Positions 42,652 through 53,142 of a stretch of DNA of 64,000 nucleotides are shown one piece after another; position 1 is the first letter of the stretch; each line of letters begins with the position of its first letter. The notes beneath the pieces were generated by a model, which saw nothing but the letters and a program-made list of their open reading frames with translations, was not told where the DNA came from and made no database searches. Both the position numbers and the translations under genes were made by a program. The stretch covers positions 1,661,882 to 1,725,881 of the forward strand of contig JAJEKV010000002.1 in the NCBI GenBank assembly GCA_021234155.1, in the 5' to 3' direction. Origin of the DNA: Isoetes taiwanensis (lineage: Eukaryota; Streptophyta; Lycopodiopsida; Isoetales; Isoetaceae).

Positions 42652-44309
42652 ATTGACTATGATGCCAAATTATCTTTGCGAAGGGTAATTTCCTATCATT
42701 ATAAGGGAATAATGGCAGGTTTGGCTAATGAAGAGCTTCTTTCCGAACTAGGTGCTAATGAAGATGCTGTAACTAAAATTAGTACAACCATTATTCTGAG
42801 TGTGTTCTCTCCCTGTTAGGGCCAAGCTTTGTTTCCTTGTCAGTTCTCAAGCTCTCAATTGATACATTAATATATCAATCCTACATTTGCACTTATTTCG
42901 TCCTTATTTCTCCCGAGTTTCTTTCTTTCAGACGAATTTGGTCACCGTATATTCGGCATCTTACATTTAGCATTTTTAGCCTTCTAGAAATTTTGGTCCT
43001 TCTCGATGAGGGGCGGATATTTTTTAAGCATAAGCATACGGTTGTCCCCAATACTTACTCTGTGTCCCATTTTGCCCGAAGATGTTAAAGGCCAGGAAAA
43101 GGGACATGAAAATTGGTTATAATAAGAACTAGAAAAGAAATGGTTTTTTCATGGTGTAAAAGATCAAGTCCCGTTGTTGCTAATGAACCTAAATTCTATG
43201 CTAAAGCCTTCCTAGTGAATCGTGTTTGGAGTTTAAGATCTTTTGATGCTAATATTTTTTATCTTCACATGGATAAGGGGGGCTTCCTAATTCTAATTAA
43301 GATTTTGTTAATCCAAATGTTGATGTAAATGGAACACCGGTTGCCCATTATATAGAAATTATTTTGAGCCTTCCAATATGTACGGAAGGAGCACTTAATG
43401 CCAACAATGTCAACATGACTTTTCTTTGAACAATAACAATAATTTTGAACAATAACAATAATGTCATGCACCTTAGTATCATACTAATTTTTTCTAATAT
43501 GGGCATCACAATTTCAATGCTTCAAGTTTTCTTAATCTAAATGTTGATGTTAGTGGACACCCATTAATTTGAGACCATATAATGGTTGTCCAGCCCCACA
43601 TTATTGGCCTTCCAATGTTTATGGGGCTCGAAATGTTTATGGGCCCAATAACTATAGGTCGCCTCGTAGAAATAATTTTGCCGCTCCCAAATACGTATAC
43701 TTCAAACAAGGGGGAGGCTTTCCAATTTCAATGGTTCAAGTGGTACACCCATTTATGTGCCAAGCTAATGTATCATAATATTTTTCTTCTAATATTGCAA
43801 GTAGTTCCAACAGGAGTTCCAAAAGTGTTCAAAGGAGAGCTTGGACCTGGGTTTCTTTTGCCCTGTACAATTTCCATCCTAATATAACTACACAAAACAT
43901 TCTTCATGAATAGCTAATGTGTCTTAGACAAAGCACATGATCACGTCAATCTCAATTGGTCTAGGCACTGAGCTTCAAAAGCCTCTTCTTGGTCCATGTA
44001 TAATTCATAAACAAAAGAAAACAAAACAACACAAAACAAAACACCCCGTTCAAACCATTTATAAGCCCCGACACACGAAATGAAACAAGAAACATGAAAA
44101 CACACTTTCGGGCCACCGGAGGGCAACCCGTCATGCGCAGCACCTTGTTTTTTTTTGCATTCACTAAGGATTACCGGTTCATTCTATTATGTCAGAGAAT
44201 GCTTCTGTTGATACAGGAAGGTTTTCCATATTCAACCTATCTCTCTTTTCATCTTCATCTATTTATTCATGTAGTAATTCCCGTTGTCTAGGTATTCAGG
44301 ATGTTCCAA
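42652..44309. other. Intergenic; diverged local duplication only
   Basis: No supported gene. About 43290-43400 and 43500-43640 share an AATCTAAATGTTGATGTTAG-like sentence and CATTAT...CCTTCCAAT words, an old local duplication. The rest is AT-rich. Confidence 0.4.
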
Positions 44310-44472
44310 CGTACTAGAAATTGATTTGGCAGCAAAAGATAAAATTGTCTTGGATTTAAATGGTATATTGATAAAAACTTTTGGTGCTAACTACTAATAA
44401 ACACATCCGCTAGGAATCAGGACTCATGCAATACATTAGTAGAAAAAAAGTGATATTCAGACCAGATGCAGT

Positions 44473-44510
<38 letters not shown>

Positions 44511-45210
44511 AAGAATATAAGAATATATTAAACCACTAGAATGTGATCAAGTACAATGATAAGTGTGGTGCTAAGAAATGAAGCGCCCATCATGATCCAC
44601 AATTTGTAGGAATGTCAACCAAATTTCCCGCTTAAATGTGCCAGCTGCAGACTTTGTTACAGAAGTCTAGTGTTGGTATATGGTCATCAAAGCAGCTCTC
44701 TAACGTGGAAGATGTGCTTCAAGTACTATGTCCATATTTGAAGGACATAATTCTATTTGTTTGGGGACATGAAAGATGTGTCAAGACGAGTTTTCTCCAC
44801 CTCACCAAACCTGATGTCTAGTCATTATAAAGCCACTTGGGAAAGTAATGGACTCATACCCAAGATTCAAAGATAAAACTTTGCTTCTTGATGATTCATT
44901 ATATAAGGCTTATCTTGGTAGCTCCTGGAACCTTCTGCTAGTACTTGCATTCAAAATGAAAGTCTGTGATGAAGTGCTAACAGTCCTTACCCCAAAGATA
45001 GAAGAAATACTGCAGGCCAAGACTGAGGCAAAAATGAAGATACTAGTGAAGAACATACACAATTGCAAGCCCTGGCCTATGACAGATAGAAAGATTATGA
45101 AGTTATGCTTGGAAAAGCTTTCTAAAAAACAACAACAGTGGTACAACCTAATGAATGAGGAATTGAAGAAGGTTTATGGTGATGAAGATTGTTATCTTCC
45201 ATTAGTGTGA
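44310..45210 (+). pseudogene. FCP1/NLI-interacting-factor phosphatase-like pseudogene
   Basis: Segments in order are KIVLDLNGILIKTFGANY (44341), ESGLMQYISRKKVIFRPDAV (to 44473), an insertion, SVGIWSSKQLSNVEDVLQVL (about 44670), LFVWGHERCVKT (about 44755), and an open frame 44848-45210 with YPRFKDKTLLLDDSLYKAYL, WNLLLVLAFKM and DEVLTVLTPKIEEIL. The order matches FCP1-homology domains of plant NLI-interacting-factor-like proteins. The usual DxD catalytic box reads DLN here. Stops at about 44392, 44414 and 44818, frame changes and a retroposon insertion make it inactive. Lack of obvious introns would fit a retrocopy, but this is not certain. Confidence 0.8.
44474..44639 (-). mobile_element. Short poly-A retroposon in the FCP1 pseudogene
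   Basis: A run of 36 T (44474-44509) is the tail of a minus-strand insertion whose 3' end reads TTAATATATTCTTATATTC before the A-run. CCAGATGCAG (44462-44471) and CCAGCTGCAG (44641-44650) flank it as a 10-bp target duplication with one mismatch. Without it the FCP1 reading continues directly (RPDA then DFVTEV). At about 166 bp it is a heavily truncated LINE or a SINE. Confidence 0.75.
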
Positions 45211-46650
45211 TTAAGCCTGAATGTTATGGTTCACCATACCTTTTATCTCTTCTAGACAGAATACTAGACTTCTTCAAACAAATCATAATTTCATAACCTG
45301 TAAACCATCAAGGTTTGCTACACAATCCACAGAATATACCATTAGAAATGACAAAATGATCAAAGCATGAAATAAGACGGGTCCAATAAACATAGCATAC
45401 GAGTTACACCAATAACTCAGATTGGTCAAGCTCTTAGTTCACCAAAACTAAAGCTAGATCCAGATCCATTAACCAGTCTTTGGTAGTTCACCGCCCAACC
45501 ATGTCACTCGATGCTAAGAACTGGCAGAATTATGGCAAGGCTTGTTGGCAATGGCAAAGCAACAAGCAAGGGCAGTCTATCAAAACAGGATTACGATCAC
45601 ATGGTGAAGGGGATATTAAAATTAGAGTTAAAGCTAAAGTAATGTGTAAAAAAGTGGCCTCCAATAATAACTATTCATACCCATCATTTCTTTTATAGTT
45701 TAATAGTTAGGACTACCTTTCCTTTCAAACCAATTTTGGCTTTAGTTCCTTTTATATTTATCTTTGACCTTTAAATGTAAGGATACTATCTTGGCTCAAC
45801 TATACTTAAACTCTAGAACTTTAACTATTAAATAATATCTTGGCTCCAAGATATTATTTAACCAGAACTATTATAAGGTTTCCTTGCCATTTATTTGCCT
45901 TGCATTGCCCATAATTTGCCATTCTTACATACCCATACTAGTCCACCAAGACTAACGTCCAAGACCACTCTCTCGAGCTACTATATTCATAACACTGAAA
46001 TGTTATGTCATTTACGTAAGCTTATGAAGGCTTACACTTTTTATTTAAGAATGTTTATGCTTTATTGTTGAATTGCTGTAATGCTGAATTTCAAATGGTG
46101 CTTAGTTTCATCAAGTGTTTTTTCTTGTCATGTTTTTCCTTTTCAACATATTTCTTGTATATAAGATGCTTAAATTACATGGAATATTTATATGATTTAA
46201 TGTTGAATTTCAGTTGTAAAGTGCCTAACTTAATGTTGAATTTTTACTATTTTTTGTTGTCAAGTGCTTAACTTATTGTTTGCAAATGGTAGTGAGTGGC
46301 ACGAGTCTTAACGTCAGTTAGTGTTTACTATTATGTAGTGACAGTTACTAAGTATATAATTGCTTAAAGCTAGCAATTCATGGCATAAGTGCTCATGTTA
46401 TCAAGTTGTTACTATCATGCACTGAAGGTGCACTACTGCAGCTGTTGGAAGTGCTTAATGTTTGACGGAGCATTGTTACGTTCAAATTATGTTCAGTAGA
46501 CTTCAATGGATTGCAACAATGTTGTAAGAATTCAAATGAGCACAAAAACATAAATGAAAGAATTAATAAAAAGGAACAAATATCAATTGATGTACAAACC
46601 AATTTTTATATTCATATACAAAAAAAATAATTTTTACAAAAAGAAAAAAG
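45211..46650. other. AT-rich intergenic sequence
   Basis: No supported gene. Around 45820-45865 ATATTATTTAA is repeated with CTTGGCTC in a small palindrome-like arrangement. Between 46040 and 46280 several TTGAATTTC/AGTGCTTA sentences recur. Confidence 0.4.
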
Positions 46651-47193
46651 GGCAGAAGGCCCTTTGTTCAGGCTCTATTCAGGATTCTTCTGTTCAGGGT
46701 GGGTTCAGGGGCTTCTGTTTAGGGGGTAGCTTCAAGGATTTGGTGAAGACCACACATTTTCTTCCAATTCTCGAATCCTCTGTCTCTTCATTTTTGGTTC
46801 CTCATTATAGCAGTTCCCATAAAGGTGCTGTTTCTGAGCTGCTTCTCTTCTTTCGAGTCCATGCTATTCTCAGCTTTCGTCCTCTTCTTCATCTCTTCTT
46901 CCACCACCACCACCACCACCACCTCCTTCTCCTCCTGTTGCTTGTCTTCAATTCTTCACGTATCTTCTTCTGCACAAAAAAAAAAAAAAGATATAAAAAA
47001 ACTAAACATCAGAAAATTTAAATTTAAGAAAACTAAACAAAAGAAGGTAATTACCTTCCACATCTTCCCGGTCTTCAGACTCAGTCAGTTCGTCTGAGAG
47101 GGTGGGCTTAAAGAAATGGAAACCTTTATTTTGTAGAGCTACGTCCGCATTCTTGGGCACCTGCTTAAGCACATAGTTATGTGCCTTGTTCAC
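46651..47193 (-). pseudogene. Possible exons of an unidentified minus-strand gene
   Basis: A minus-strand frame from 47193 reads MNKAHNYVLKQVPKNADVAL and FFKPTLSDELTESEDREDVE. It is followed at about 47056 by GAAG/GTAATTAC, a possible donor. Further on, a lysine/glutamate-rich stretch (EEEMKKRTKAENSMDSKEEK, about 46890-46830) contains a CAC/GTG trinucleotide run (46903-46923). It may belong to the same gene as 48177-48464. The call is weak. Confidence 0.25.
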
Positions 47194-48176
47194 GTTGTAT
47201 GAACTAAAGCTTGAATCCGTTAAGGATCAGGAGCAGAAGGAGTTGGAAGGATTAGGAGCAAAAATAGTTGGGTGGAAGCTTAAGCATGAAAGAACCTAAT
47301 TTGAAAAAATCTTAGGCGAGTCAGAATAATAAATTCATAGTTAAGCATAAATATTTTCGTGTCGTCTTTGGAATTGACACACGTCACATCCAGAAAATGC
47401 CGTAACGATATATTTCTGCCAAGAATATTGGGATATTGATTGATAACGTGACCAAAATATTTTAGCATTATTCCACTGTGACAAAGACGTACATTAGACA
47501 TTATTTCAATCTTCATTATGAAGTATGTATCCATGCATACGACCCTTGTGCAATCTCATTAATATTTAAATAAATGTGCTTATATGCTCAGGCACTAGAA
47601 AAATAAATCAATTGCAAAGAATTAAGACAATTTGGTTAAGTGTCAAAGAATTACAAGGTTATTGGGAGACTGGCCATAATTTTTTCATTGGTCTCCTGTG
47701 AAAGTTTGTACATGTCTGTGCCTTATATTTTTTCCATATCAATTTTAAGATATCTTACCACATGGCTGTGCGTGGAGGCTTAGGTTGTTTAGTAAGAAAT
47801 ATGTACTTGAAATTTTCCAAGAATTGATAATAGTCTCCACTTAAGATAACCTCATTGACTCCAAATTCTTGATCCCATCCATCTTTGTTTGAATTTTCAA
47901 GTGTGCATTTGGGGTTCTGTGCATTTGAGGATGTAGAAGTCCATATCCTCTGAATTGTCTATCTCAGCATTCACTGCAAAATTGTCACCTATCTCAACCA
48001 AATTACTGATCCATTCATTGGCTTATTCAAGAATCTCCATTCTCTTCTCGACTCCTAGTTTTACGTCAATTACCTCTCACTTTCCAAATCTACCTCTATT
48101 GATGCAGGAGTCATAATTCTGATCCATGCAAAACAAGTAGAAACATGAGAGGCATCTATCAGCAAGCCTATTTGAT
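47194..48176. other. No supported gene
   Basis: AT-rich stretch without recognisable coding. It could be intronic to the minus-strand relic on either side. Confidence 0.35.
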
Positions 48177-48464
48177 CTACTTCTGCTGACAGGTCTTTAC
48201 CCAAACAAATCTTTCGATCTCATCTATTTTATCAACTGGTAGACTGCTGAAATATGTACACAGAAACTTTACAATATCCTTAGCATGACTCAGTTGTGCA
48301 CGATTGGGTTTGGACTGTTCTTTACTTAGCAGCCTTTTGATAACAGCACCTGCACCATCATGTTCACATTTACCATGAGCAGTGGCAAAGTAGTTCCACA
48401 CTACTTCCTTATCATTCATTATGTAATCTAACATGCTATCCATCTGCTTCCTCCTCCTGAACAT
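48177..48464 (-). pseudogene. Relic with HGKxxxDGxGxxxKR motif, probably transposon-derived
   Basis: Open frame of 95 codons: MLDYIMNDKEVVWNYFATAH, GKCEHDGAGAVIKRLLSKEQ and AKDIVKFLCTYFSSLP. The block WNYFATAHGK-x-EHDGAG-x-x-IKR resembles a motif recurring in eukaryotic transposon-encoded and uncharacterised proteins (HGKGxxDGxGGxxKR). The upstream coding part appears beyond LINE-D at 50.2-50.7 kb, so LINE-D seems to have split it. The family was not identified with certainty. Confidence 0.5.
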
Positions 48465-49008
48465 TGACCAAGGTCCCCCTCCCCTCCGCCGCCTGCCGCC
48501 TAGGCGCCCAAGGCCCGCTCTAGTTCAGCTCATGTGAGGATCTCCTTCAGGTGGAAGCACCAAGCACCAGCCAAGCCAGCCAAGAGTACCTGACGTCGGC
48601 AGCAGCAAGAACAGCGGATCGGCTTCATCGCAACCTCCAGTTTCGGATTCCCCAGCATAGGCTCTCGGCAGCTTCCAGCCAGTTCGGACACAGCCTTCAG
48701 TTCTGATTCACCGGGATTTGCACCAGATCGGTTCGGCTAAGAGGTCGGTTATTACATCAGAACAGGCTTTTTGTGGTTTCCTTTGATCCCTCCATGTAGG
48801 TTGGTTTGGCAAATTTCGCTCATGGGTCAAACGACCCATATCTTTCTGCCGGTATTAACCCAGCGGCTGAACAGTTTCTTTCCACACCAGCTGCAATTCC
48901 CTATACCTTAGGCCAGCTACTGATTTCCGCCCAGCCTCTAAGTTCTAGCCCCATTTTCTCAGCCTTTGTCTGCTCCTGCCTCGGTCTACCTATATACAAC
49001 TTGTTCTT

Positions 49009-49923
49009 GTGGCCTCAGTTCCTCTTTTACAGAACCTCAACATGACCCGTACAATCAAACGCATGGCCAGAGAGACCCGCAAGGCAAAGAACCTTATCCA
49101 GGTGCCGGTATCATCTGGTCAGCCCTATGATCCCACGATAGAGCCCTATCTCCAGGCAGCCCCTTCTTTTGGGCCCCAGCGTTCAGTCCTGGCACAATCT
49201 GCTCTCAATGCCTCCTCAGTTGCGGCCTTGAACAAAATAACTGCTTGGATCCCTTGTTTGCCCCCAGACATGTTGATCAAGCTTGGCACGGTTCAATCTA
49301 ATGTCACTCTCATAGAGACATCTGCTCAATTACCTTTAGAGAGCTGGGTACATCTTTTGGAGATATTGCTGCAGTCGATAGAGCACAATGATGCTTCACC
49401 AGATGCCATGCCTCAGGAGGATGCTACAGTACCTAGGCCCACACAGCCGCAGACACAGGATTGTCCACCTGCTGAGCAGGCAGAGGTCCCACGTTCGGAG
49501 CCGAGTATAGACACAGAGCACACGTCCGCCCTGAACCTACGCATCGTAGGATTGGAAGAGGCGAGTGACACTTCTGCTACAGTTGAGGTGGACCGGTTTT
49601 TTACTCAGATAATGCACGTACAGGCAGCGGGCGTCCTTTCTGCACACCGGGTTGGAGCTGCTCGACCCGACCGCCCCCGGCACTTGCTAGTCCGCTTTCG
49701 GGACCCCTCGTCCAGATTACACATCCTCCGACATGGCAATCACTTGAAGGGAACCGCTTTCTCTGTCCAGGAAGACTTTACCCCCGCACAGCTCTGCAGA
49801 CGAAAGGAAGAATTATGCCGAGTCCGCGAAGCTCGACTGCAACGGAAGTGGGCTGTGTACAGGGGAGGCCAGGCTATTATCCGGGATCATTGGCCGACTG
49901 ATCCATGGATAGTTTTTGTATAG
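49009..49923 (+). CDS. L1-type ORF1 protein of LINE-D
   Basis: An uninterrupted 304-codon frame. The N-terminal part is basic (MTRTIKRMARETRKAKNL, residues 12-29) and is followed by a helical-looking stretch and a P/Q/E-rich linker (residues 130-170). The C-terminal third resembles the RNA-binding RRM plus C-terminal domain of L1 ORF1p: LNLRIVGLEEASDTSATVEV (residue 175 on), AHRVGAARPDRPRHLLVRF (about 211-229) and VQEDFTPAQLCRRKEEL (about 253-269). L1 ORF1p binds element RNA and acts as a chaperone in the cytoplasm. A second frame (48806-49045) reads MANFAHGSNDPYLSAGINPA, so a longer ORF of about 370 codons with one frameshift near 49000 is possible. No CCHC zinc knuckle, common in angiosperm LINE ORF1, is present. 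Confidence 0.72.
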   Translation: MASVPLLQNLNMTRTIKRMARETRKAKNLIQVPVSSGQPYDPTIEPYLQAAPSFGPQRSVLAQSALNASSVAALNKITAWIPCLPPDMLIKLGTVQSNVTLIETSAQLPLESWVHLLEILLQSIEHNDASPDAMPQEDATVPRPTQPQTQDCPPAEQAEVPRSEPSIDTEHTSALNLRIVGLEEASDTSATVEVDRFFTQIMHVQAAGVLSAHRVGAARPDRPRHLLVRFRDPSSRLHILRHGNHLKGTAFSVQEDFTPAQLCRRKEELCRVREARLQRKWAVYRGGQAIIRDHWPTDPWIVFV

Positions 49924-49981
49924 CCCGGGGCGTCCCGACTCCGTTTTGGATTGGATTTTCTTTTATTGCTTACTTTGTTGT

Positions 49982-50145
49982 GGGGCATAGCCCCGAGTTT
50001 TGCCTGGGCTTATGCCCGAGTTTTGTCTGGGCTAATGCTCGAGTTTTGGTAGGGCTCATGCCCTGTATTGCGTGTTGTAACGGGGCTTTGACCCCAGGTT
50101 CTGTTCGTTGGGCTTCGGCCCTGTGTTCTGTTAGGGCTTCTACCC
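49982..50145 (+). repeat. Array of seven GGGC/GCCC hairpins in the LINE-D 3' region
   Basis: Short inverted repeats occur at 49982-49994 (GGGGCATAGCCCC), 50006-50017 (GGGCTTATGCCC), 50029-50040 (GGGCTAATGCTC), 50052-50063 (GGGCTCATGCCC), 50082-50095 (GGGGCTTTGACCCC), 50110-50121 (GGGCTTCGGCCC) and 50134-50145 (GGGCTTCTACCC). Starts are 23-30 bases apart. The linkers are T/G-rich (GAGTTTTGTCT-like). The loops change while the stems persist. Confidence 0.88.
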
Positions 50146-50222
50146 CCTTTGCTTGTTCAGGTCCCATAACCCGATTGGGTTCCGTGGACGTTAAAAATTT
50201 CTTCCTTTCTTCCTTCCTTTGT

Positions 50223-50660
50223 TAGCTTGCACCTTTTTTGAAAAGCATTTGAAATTGTTTTTTTAGGAATGCTGAGCAATCTGGGCACTTCTGTTTGGTT
50301 CATAGGCTTCATATCATTTGTACCTGTTGCAGCCATTAGCAGGTGGACTTTCTTGCACAAAGCATGTCATAATTCCTCTCGTACTTATATTCTTGCATTG
50401 TTTCGCTCAAATTCTTCAACATTTGCTCGGCCACAGTAACCTGCTTAGATTTCTTCATAGAAGCAATTGGTAAGTCTCTTGCTCTCCAAAGAAGACTATT
50501 AAGGATACGGTCTTTGTCATTGTCATGAACATTTGTAGTAATTTCGTTGAATACTCTAAGATTTATCCTGAAATTTCTTTTATTTTGCGGTCACTCATTC
50601 TCAATTTCTTATTCTTCCTTGAAGGTGAAACTTTAGAAGAAGAATTCTTCTTCATTGTTT
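50223..50660 (-). pseudogene. Upstream part of the transposon-like relic split by LINE-D
   Basis: Minus-strand coding is visible without an annotated long frame. A lysine/serine-rich piece (MKKNSSSKVSPSRKNKKLRM, 50641-50582) is followed, after a frame change, by VFNEITTNVHDNDKDRILNS, LLWRARDLPIASMKKSKQVT and VAEQMLKNLSETMQEYKYER (about 50549-50370). A stop comes soon after (about 50340). It has the same strand as 48177-48464 and LINE-D lies between them. The family was not recognised. Confidence 0.45.
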
Positions 50661-51400
50661 CCTTCTTTGCAGATAATCTTTGCCTGTAATCTCTCTTCCG
50701 TGCTGCATCAATGGCTCTATAAATTGAATGGAGAGGTGAATTTGGTTTTGTCTCTTCCGGATTTCTGTGTATTGAAAATTGATGAGGGCAGATTATTGAA
50801 TTTCAGTTTAGGCAATTCTTTAAAAGAAATAACCTCTCCATATTGCTTGAATTCAAGATGGGCAAGCCCATCATCCACAAATATGGCAGGCTACAAGCGT
50901 TCATATTTCCAGCAACCATTCAAGCTAATGATTCTCTCAGCCTGTCATTTGACGTGCGCACACCCCGCCCTGTTTAAAACATGCCAATTTTAAGCACATG
51001 TAAGTGGCATCCGGACGGTGATTTCTGCTACCCAGTATCAATTTTGCACCCAGCTTCAACGCTTCAAATTCTAGAAGCTTGAGATTTGGAGTTTGCAAAG
51101 TGAGAAATTTGATGTTGCAGCTTGAGATAAATATATGCTCAAGGCTCCTGCTAGATATTAGCATCTCGTTGAATGTTAAACAGCTTTCTAGTTTCACATG
51201 CTCTAAAAGAGGGCAAATACTTACAAGCTCAGTTAGAGCAGAAGATAGATGGCAAGTTTCTAGCCTTAAAATAGGAGAATCATCCTTTGGAAAGGCATCA
51301 ATCCATGTATTGTGGAGCTGCAATCTCTATAAAAGGGGGCATTTTGCAAGATCGATCCAAACGTGAAAGTAGTAAGCAGGATATGCAAACCCTAATTTTT
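50661..51400 (-). pseudogene. F-box/LRR-like leucine-rich-repeat fragment
   Basis: The minus-strand frame 51323-50937 reads LETCHLSSALTELVSICPLL, EHVKLESCLTFNEMLISSRS and LEHIFISSCNIKFLTLQTPN, a run of irregular plant LRRs like those of F-box/LRR proteins. Just upstream, the same frame has VWIDLAKCPLL and a stop (about 51328). Downstream (50930-50700) a possible further LRR reading is frameshifted. No F-box is visible. It is probably a truncated relic. Confidence 0.55.
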
Positions 51401-52631
51401 GAATCGTCTTTCTGACATGCCAAACCATTATCGGAGATGCAGATCAAAAATTCCTTTCTCATTACAACTTATTTTCTCAGTCTAGATATTAGCCGCCGAT
51501 ATTATTCTGACCGACCTGTGACCAGGCCTTTCGGCCAAGTTCCAGATCAGATCGACAACTTTTGTTTGGTTTTCGAACTCTATCTAACACTTTTGTTTAT
51601 TTGTGACTTATGAAAGGAAAGAATTGAGCATTAGTTTATGCTCTTTATGTATAGCTAGCGTCAGTTTGGACTTGGATTTGTCACTTGTTTTCTACAAATA
51701 TTAATAGTCAGAGGACTTTATTGGGGATCCTACCTCATTCCTAGTCAAAACAAAAGAAATGTGCATTTCTTATTTGTCGGGGTTGGGTTATATGGATACT
51801 TTGGAAGCGACATCTTCCCACTTATACTTGAGATCAAACAACGATTGTGTAAGTCCTTCTTAGTCACTACAGTGAGTCCTATAGAAAGAAAACTATATAG
51901 AAGGATTTACTCGCTTTGGTGGATGATGAGGGTCTTCCACTTTTCTAATCTGTACTTCTTCAACAAAGAAGTGTAGAAGACATATAGAAGATACAAGACC
52001 ATCCATAGAGGTCTTAGAGCCTGGGAGAGCTTATTGTTAGAGACAATTGGATGCATCTTAGATGGTAGTGCTTCCTAGAAATTCTAATGAAGGAAGATGG
52101 TAAGCAACAAAGAAGAGAAAAAACAAATGCGAAGAAAATCTTGGCCTCAATAGGATTTGAATTGTATTTGAAGACAAATGAGGGGGGTAACTTGTCCTAG
52201 GAGCAATATATAAACTTGAAAGCCCCACCATTTTATTATCACAATTGAAAACCTTGGATTTTAAGGAAGCATCACGTTCTTGGGACAACTTCAATCTCTA
52301 TTGACTTGGTAGGTATTGTTTAGACGTCAACATTCTAATTTTTTACTCTTGTGGAAGTACGTTCATATGATATTCAATTCCACAATTATAATTTTTATAG
52401 GACAACCCCAATTGCACATGGCTGAAAATCTAGTCTAGTAAAGTCTACCAAAATTGTTACCTATGGGTGATATTTGTATAGATAACCACAACTCAACATA
52501 ATAATTGCAAAACTTAACAAGGCAATATCGTCAACTTATGCACATAAGTACTAAGATATATCAAAGACAGAGGTCATAGAAGGGTAAAACATGGAGTAGA
52601 TTGGTACCACTGTTGATAATCAATTTTACGT
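51401..52631. other. No supported gene
   Basis: AT-rich intergenic sequence with short open frames only. Confidence 0.4.
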
Positions 52632-53142
52632 AACCCACGAGACCCTAAAATTTCCGACGATTTCAGTAACTTTTTAGGGTCTAAGTTTCTGGCGGCGATC
52701 TGGTGGCGCCGCTAGAGTTTTTCTTGAGGAGCAAAATTTGGGGTCTCTTTGCTCTGCGTGAAGACATCTACATTCTGCCTGCACGAATCTATTACAAAAT
52801 CAATCTCGTTTTGGATCTATAAAGGCGTGTAGGGAATGATGCGCTCCAAAAGCCATAACCGTGACGAAGCTCACGCAGCGTATCGCGGCTACGCTCGTAG
52901 CTCAAAGAAAGCCATAGCCGTGACCGGAAGCCATAGCGGAAGTTACGCTCTGTATGCCAAAAAGCTCTACAAGCCCTAGCGAAAGCATTCCTCCATTTTC
53001 TTCATTGAAAAGGTGTGTTTTCGTTTCCTACTCCAGCCATAATAGATCTTCCACAAACAAAATAGCAGATTAAACTTCCTTGGATTCGATAGAACTTCTC
53101 ATCACAGTTCAAGAATAAGGAAATTTTAGGGTCTCGTGGGTT
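52632..53142. repeat. Segment bounded by a perfect 24-bp inverted repeat
   Basis: The 24 bases at 52632-52655 (starting AACCCACGAGACCC and ending AAAATTTCC) are exactly the reverse complement of 53119-53142. The 463 bp between are moderately GC-rich and contain repeated AGCCATARCCGTGAC words (about 52850 and 52911). No target duplication is seen outside the arms (ACGT on the left, CTGG on the right). No coding region is supported. It may be a foldback or MITE-like element. Confidence 0.7.

Larger units (their letters stand above)
48466..50222 (+). mobile_element. LINE-D: ORF1-only LINE, 5' UTR to 3' tail
   Basis: The layout is a GC-rich leader (from CCCCCTCCCCTCCGCCGCC at about 48477), ORF1 (to 49923), a 3' region with seven short GGGC/GCCC hairpins (49982-50145), a terminal stem ACCC-GATT-GGGT (50169-50180), TCCGTGGACGTTAAAAA and a TTCC-rich tail (50200-50219). 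The last 40 bases align with the 3' ends of LINE-B and LINE-C. ORF2 (endonuclease, reverse transcriptase) is completely absent between ORF1 and the 3' end. The arrangement is comparable to the HAL1 (half-L1) elements of mammals. No clear target duplication was found. Confidence 0.75.

Noticed and set aside
46554-47021. 155-codon plus-strand frame with a run of histidines
   Set aside because: The histidines come from a CAC trinucleotide repeat. No domain is present, and a minus-strand reading is equally plausible.
49905-50225. 106-codon frame downstream of LINE-D ORF1
   Set aside because: It runs through the hairpin array and terminal stem-loop, so it is a non-coding structure read as protein.
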